From Gammaproteobacteria bacterium (GTDB lineage Bacteria > Pseudomonadota > Gammaproteobacteria > Xanthomonadales > Wenzhouxiangellaceae), in contig JAJFKY010000016.1 in assembly GCA_021772975.1 (NCBI GenBank), positions 124,001 through 188,000 of the forward strand: DNA of 64,000 bases, in the 5' to 3' direction. This document shows positions 63,890 through 64,000 of this stretch, in pieces (position 1 is the first letter of the stretch; every line of letters begins with the position of its first letter). The notes beneath the pieces were generated by a model, which searched no databases, was not told the origin of the DNA, and saw only the letters and a list, made by a program, of their open reading frames with translations. Made by a program: the position numbers and the translations under genes.

Positions 63890-64000
63890 GGGCGGATTCC
63901 AGTAATAATCAAAGTAGAAGTACTCTGACCGATCGTACTATGAAACAATTCGTATAACAAATATTCTGAGTGAAACCGCCCGTCATTTATTCCCTCATCC

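Noticed and set aside
1-64000. tRNA or rRNA genes
   Set aside because: No cloverleaf-like or rRNA-like sequence was recognised in the gaps; a tRNA search program would be needed to exclude a divergent one.

Overview
The window looks like chromosomal DNA from a free-living, heterotrophic gammaproteobacterium. The evidence is the gene order glyA-nrdR-ribD-ribE-ribBX-ribH-nusB-thiL-pgpA, a Pseudomonas-type pstC/pstA pair with large extracytoplasmic domains, EttA, GldA/F/G-type ABC genes and several Sec/Tat-exported proteins. Most of the window is moderately GC-rich. One block (about 10.36-15.6 kb) is clearly AT-richer, with different codon use, and looks acquired. The species cannot be named from the sequence alone.

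Layout. 1-4.0 kb: 3' end of a type II secretion secretin, a small lipoprotein and two exported proteins of unknown function, each exported gene followed by a clear hairpin terminator. 4.0-10.4 kb: a compact surface-glycan locus (parvulin isomerase, Wzm-like and Wzt-like ABC exporter, two GT2 glycosyltransferases, a methyltransferase and an atypical SDR). 10.6-15.3 kb: an AT-rich two-gene island, an RloC/PrrC-like wrap-around ATPase with a zinc-hook motif followed 22 bp later by an HD-phosphohydrolase/Hsp90-type ATPase fusion. This is the best candidate for an undescribed conflict or antiphage system. 15.6-24.6 kb: ettA, then the glyA-nrdR-riboflavin-nusB-thiL-pgpA operon, whose RibB carries a degenerate GTP cyclohydrolase II domain (RibBX type). 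24.6-27.0 kb: a small HEAGH protein and a NarL-type two-component pair.

27.0-28.9 kb is a repeat-rich zone upstream of clpB. It holds REP-like palindromes, a ParE/CopG-like toxin-antitoxin pair, deleted remnants of that pair, and three tandem copies of a leader carrying a sigma-32-like promoter, the last of which serves clpB. 31.4-37.9 kb: a small membrane protein, a Tat-exported DUF1800/DUF1501 pair, an exported ELWxTDGT-repeat protein and an AstE/ASPA-type zinc hydrolase. 38.2-43.3 kb: GldA/GldF/GldG-like ABC system with a DUF4340 protein, then DUF423. 43.5-47.6 kb: penicillin acylase family protein, an AlkA-type DNA glycosylase and a small SecB-reminiscent protein. 47.6-48.2 kb is a non-coding patch of dispersed repeats.

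48.2-56.0 kb (minus strand) is a full cyanophycin cycle: isoaspartyl dipeptidase, cyanophycinase, cyanophycin synthetase, a second Mur-ligase-only synthetase paralogue, and a GNAT-VanY carboxypeptidase fusion. Together they would make and degrade an Asp-Arg nitrogen store. 56.1-62.0 kb is phosphate transport: low-affinity Pit with its DUF47 partner on the minus strand, divergent from pstC-pstA, which has a good Pho box but no pstS or pstB beside it. The window ends with an exported protein carrying dockerin-like EF-hand motifs and two beta-rich repeats.
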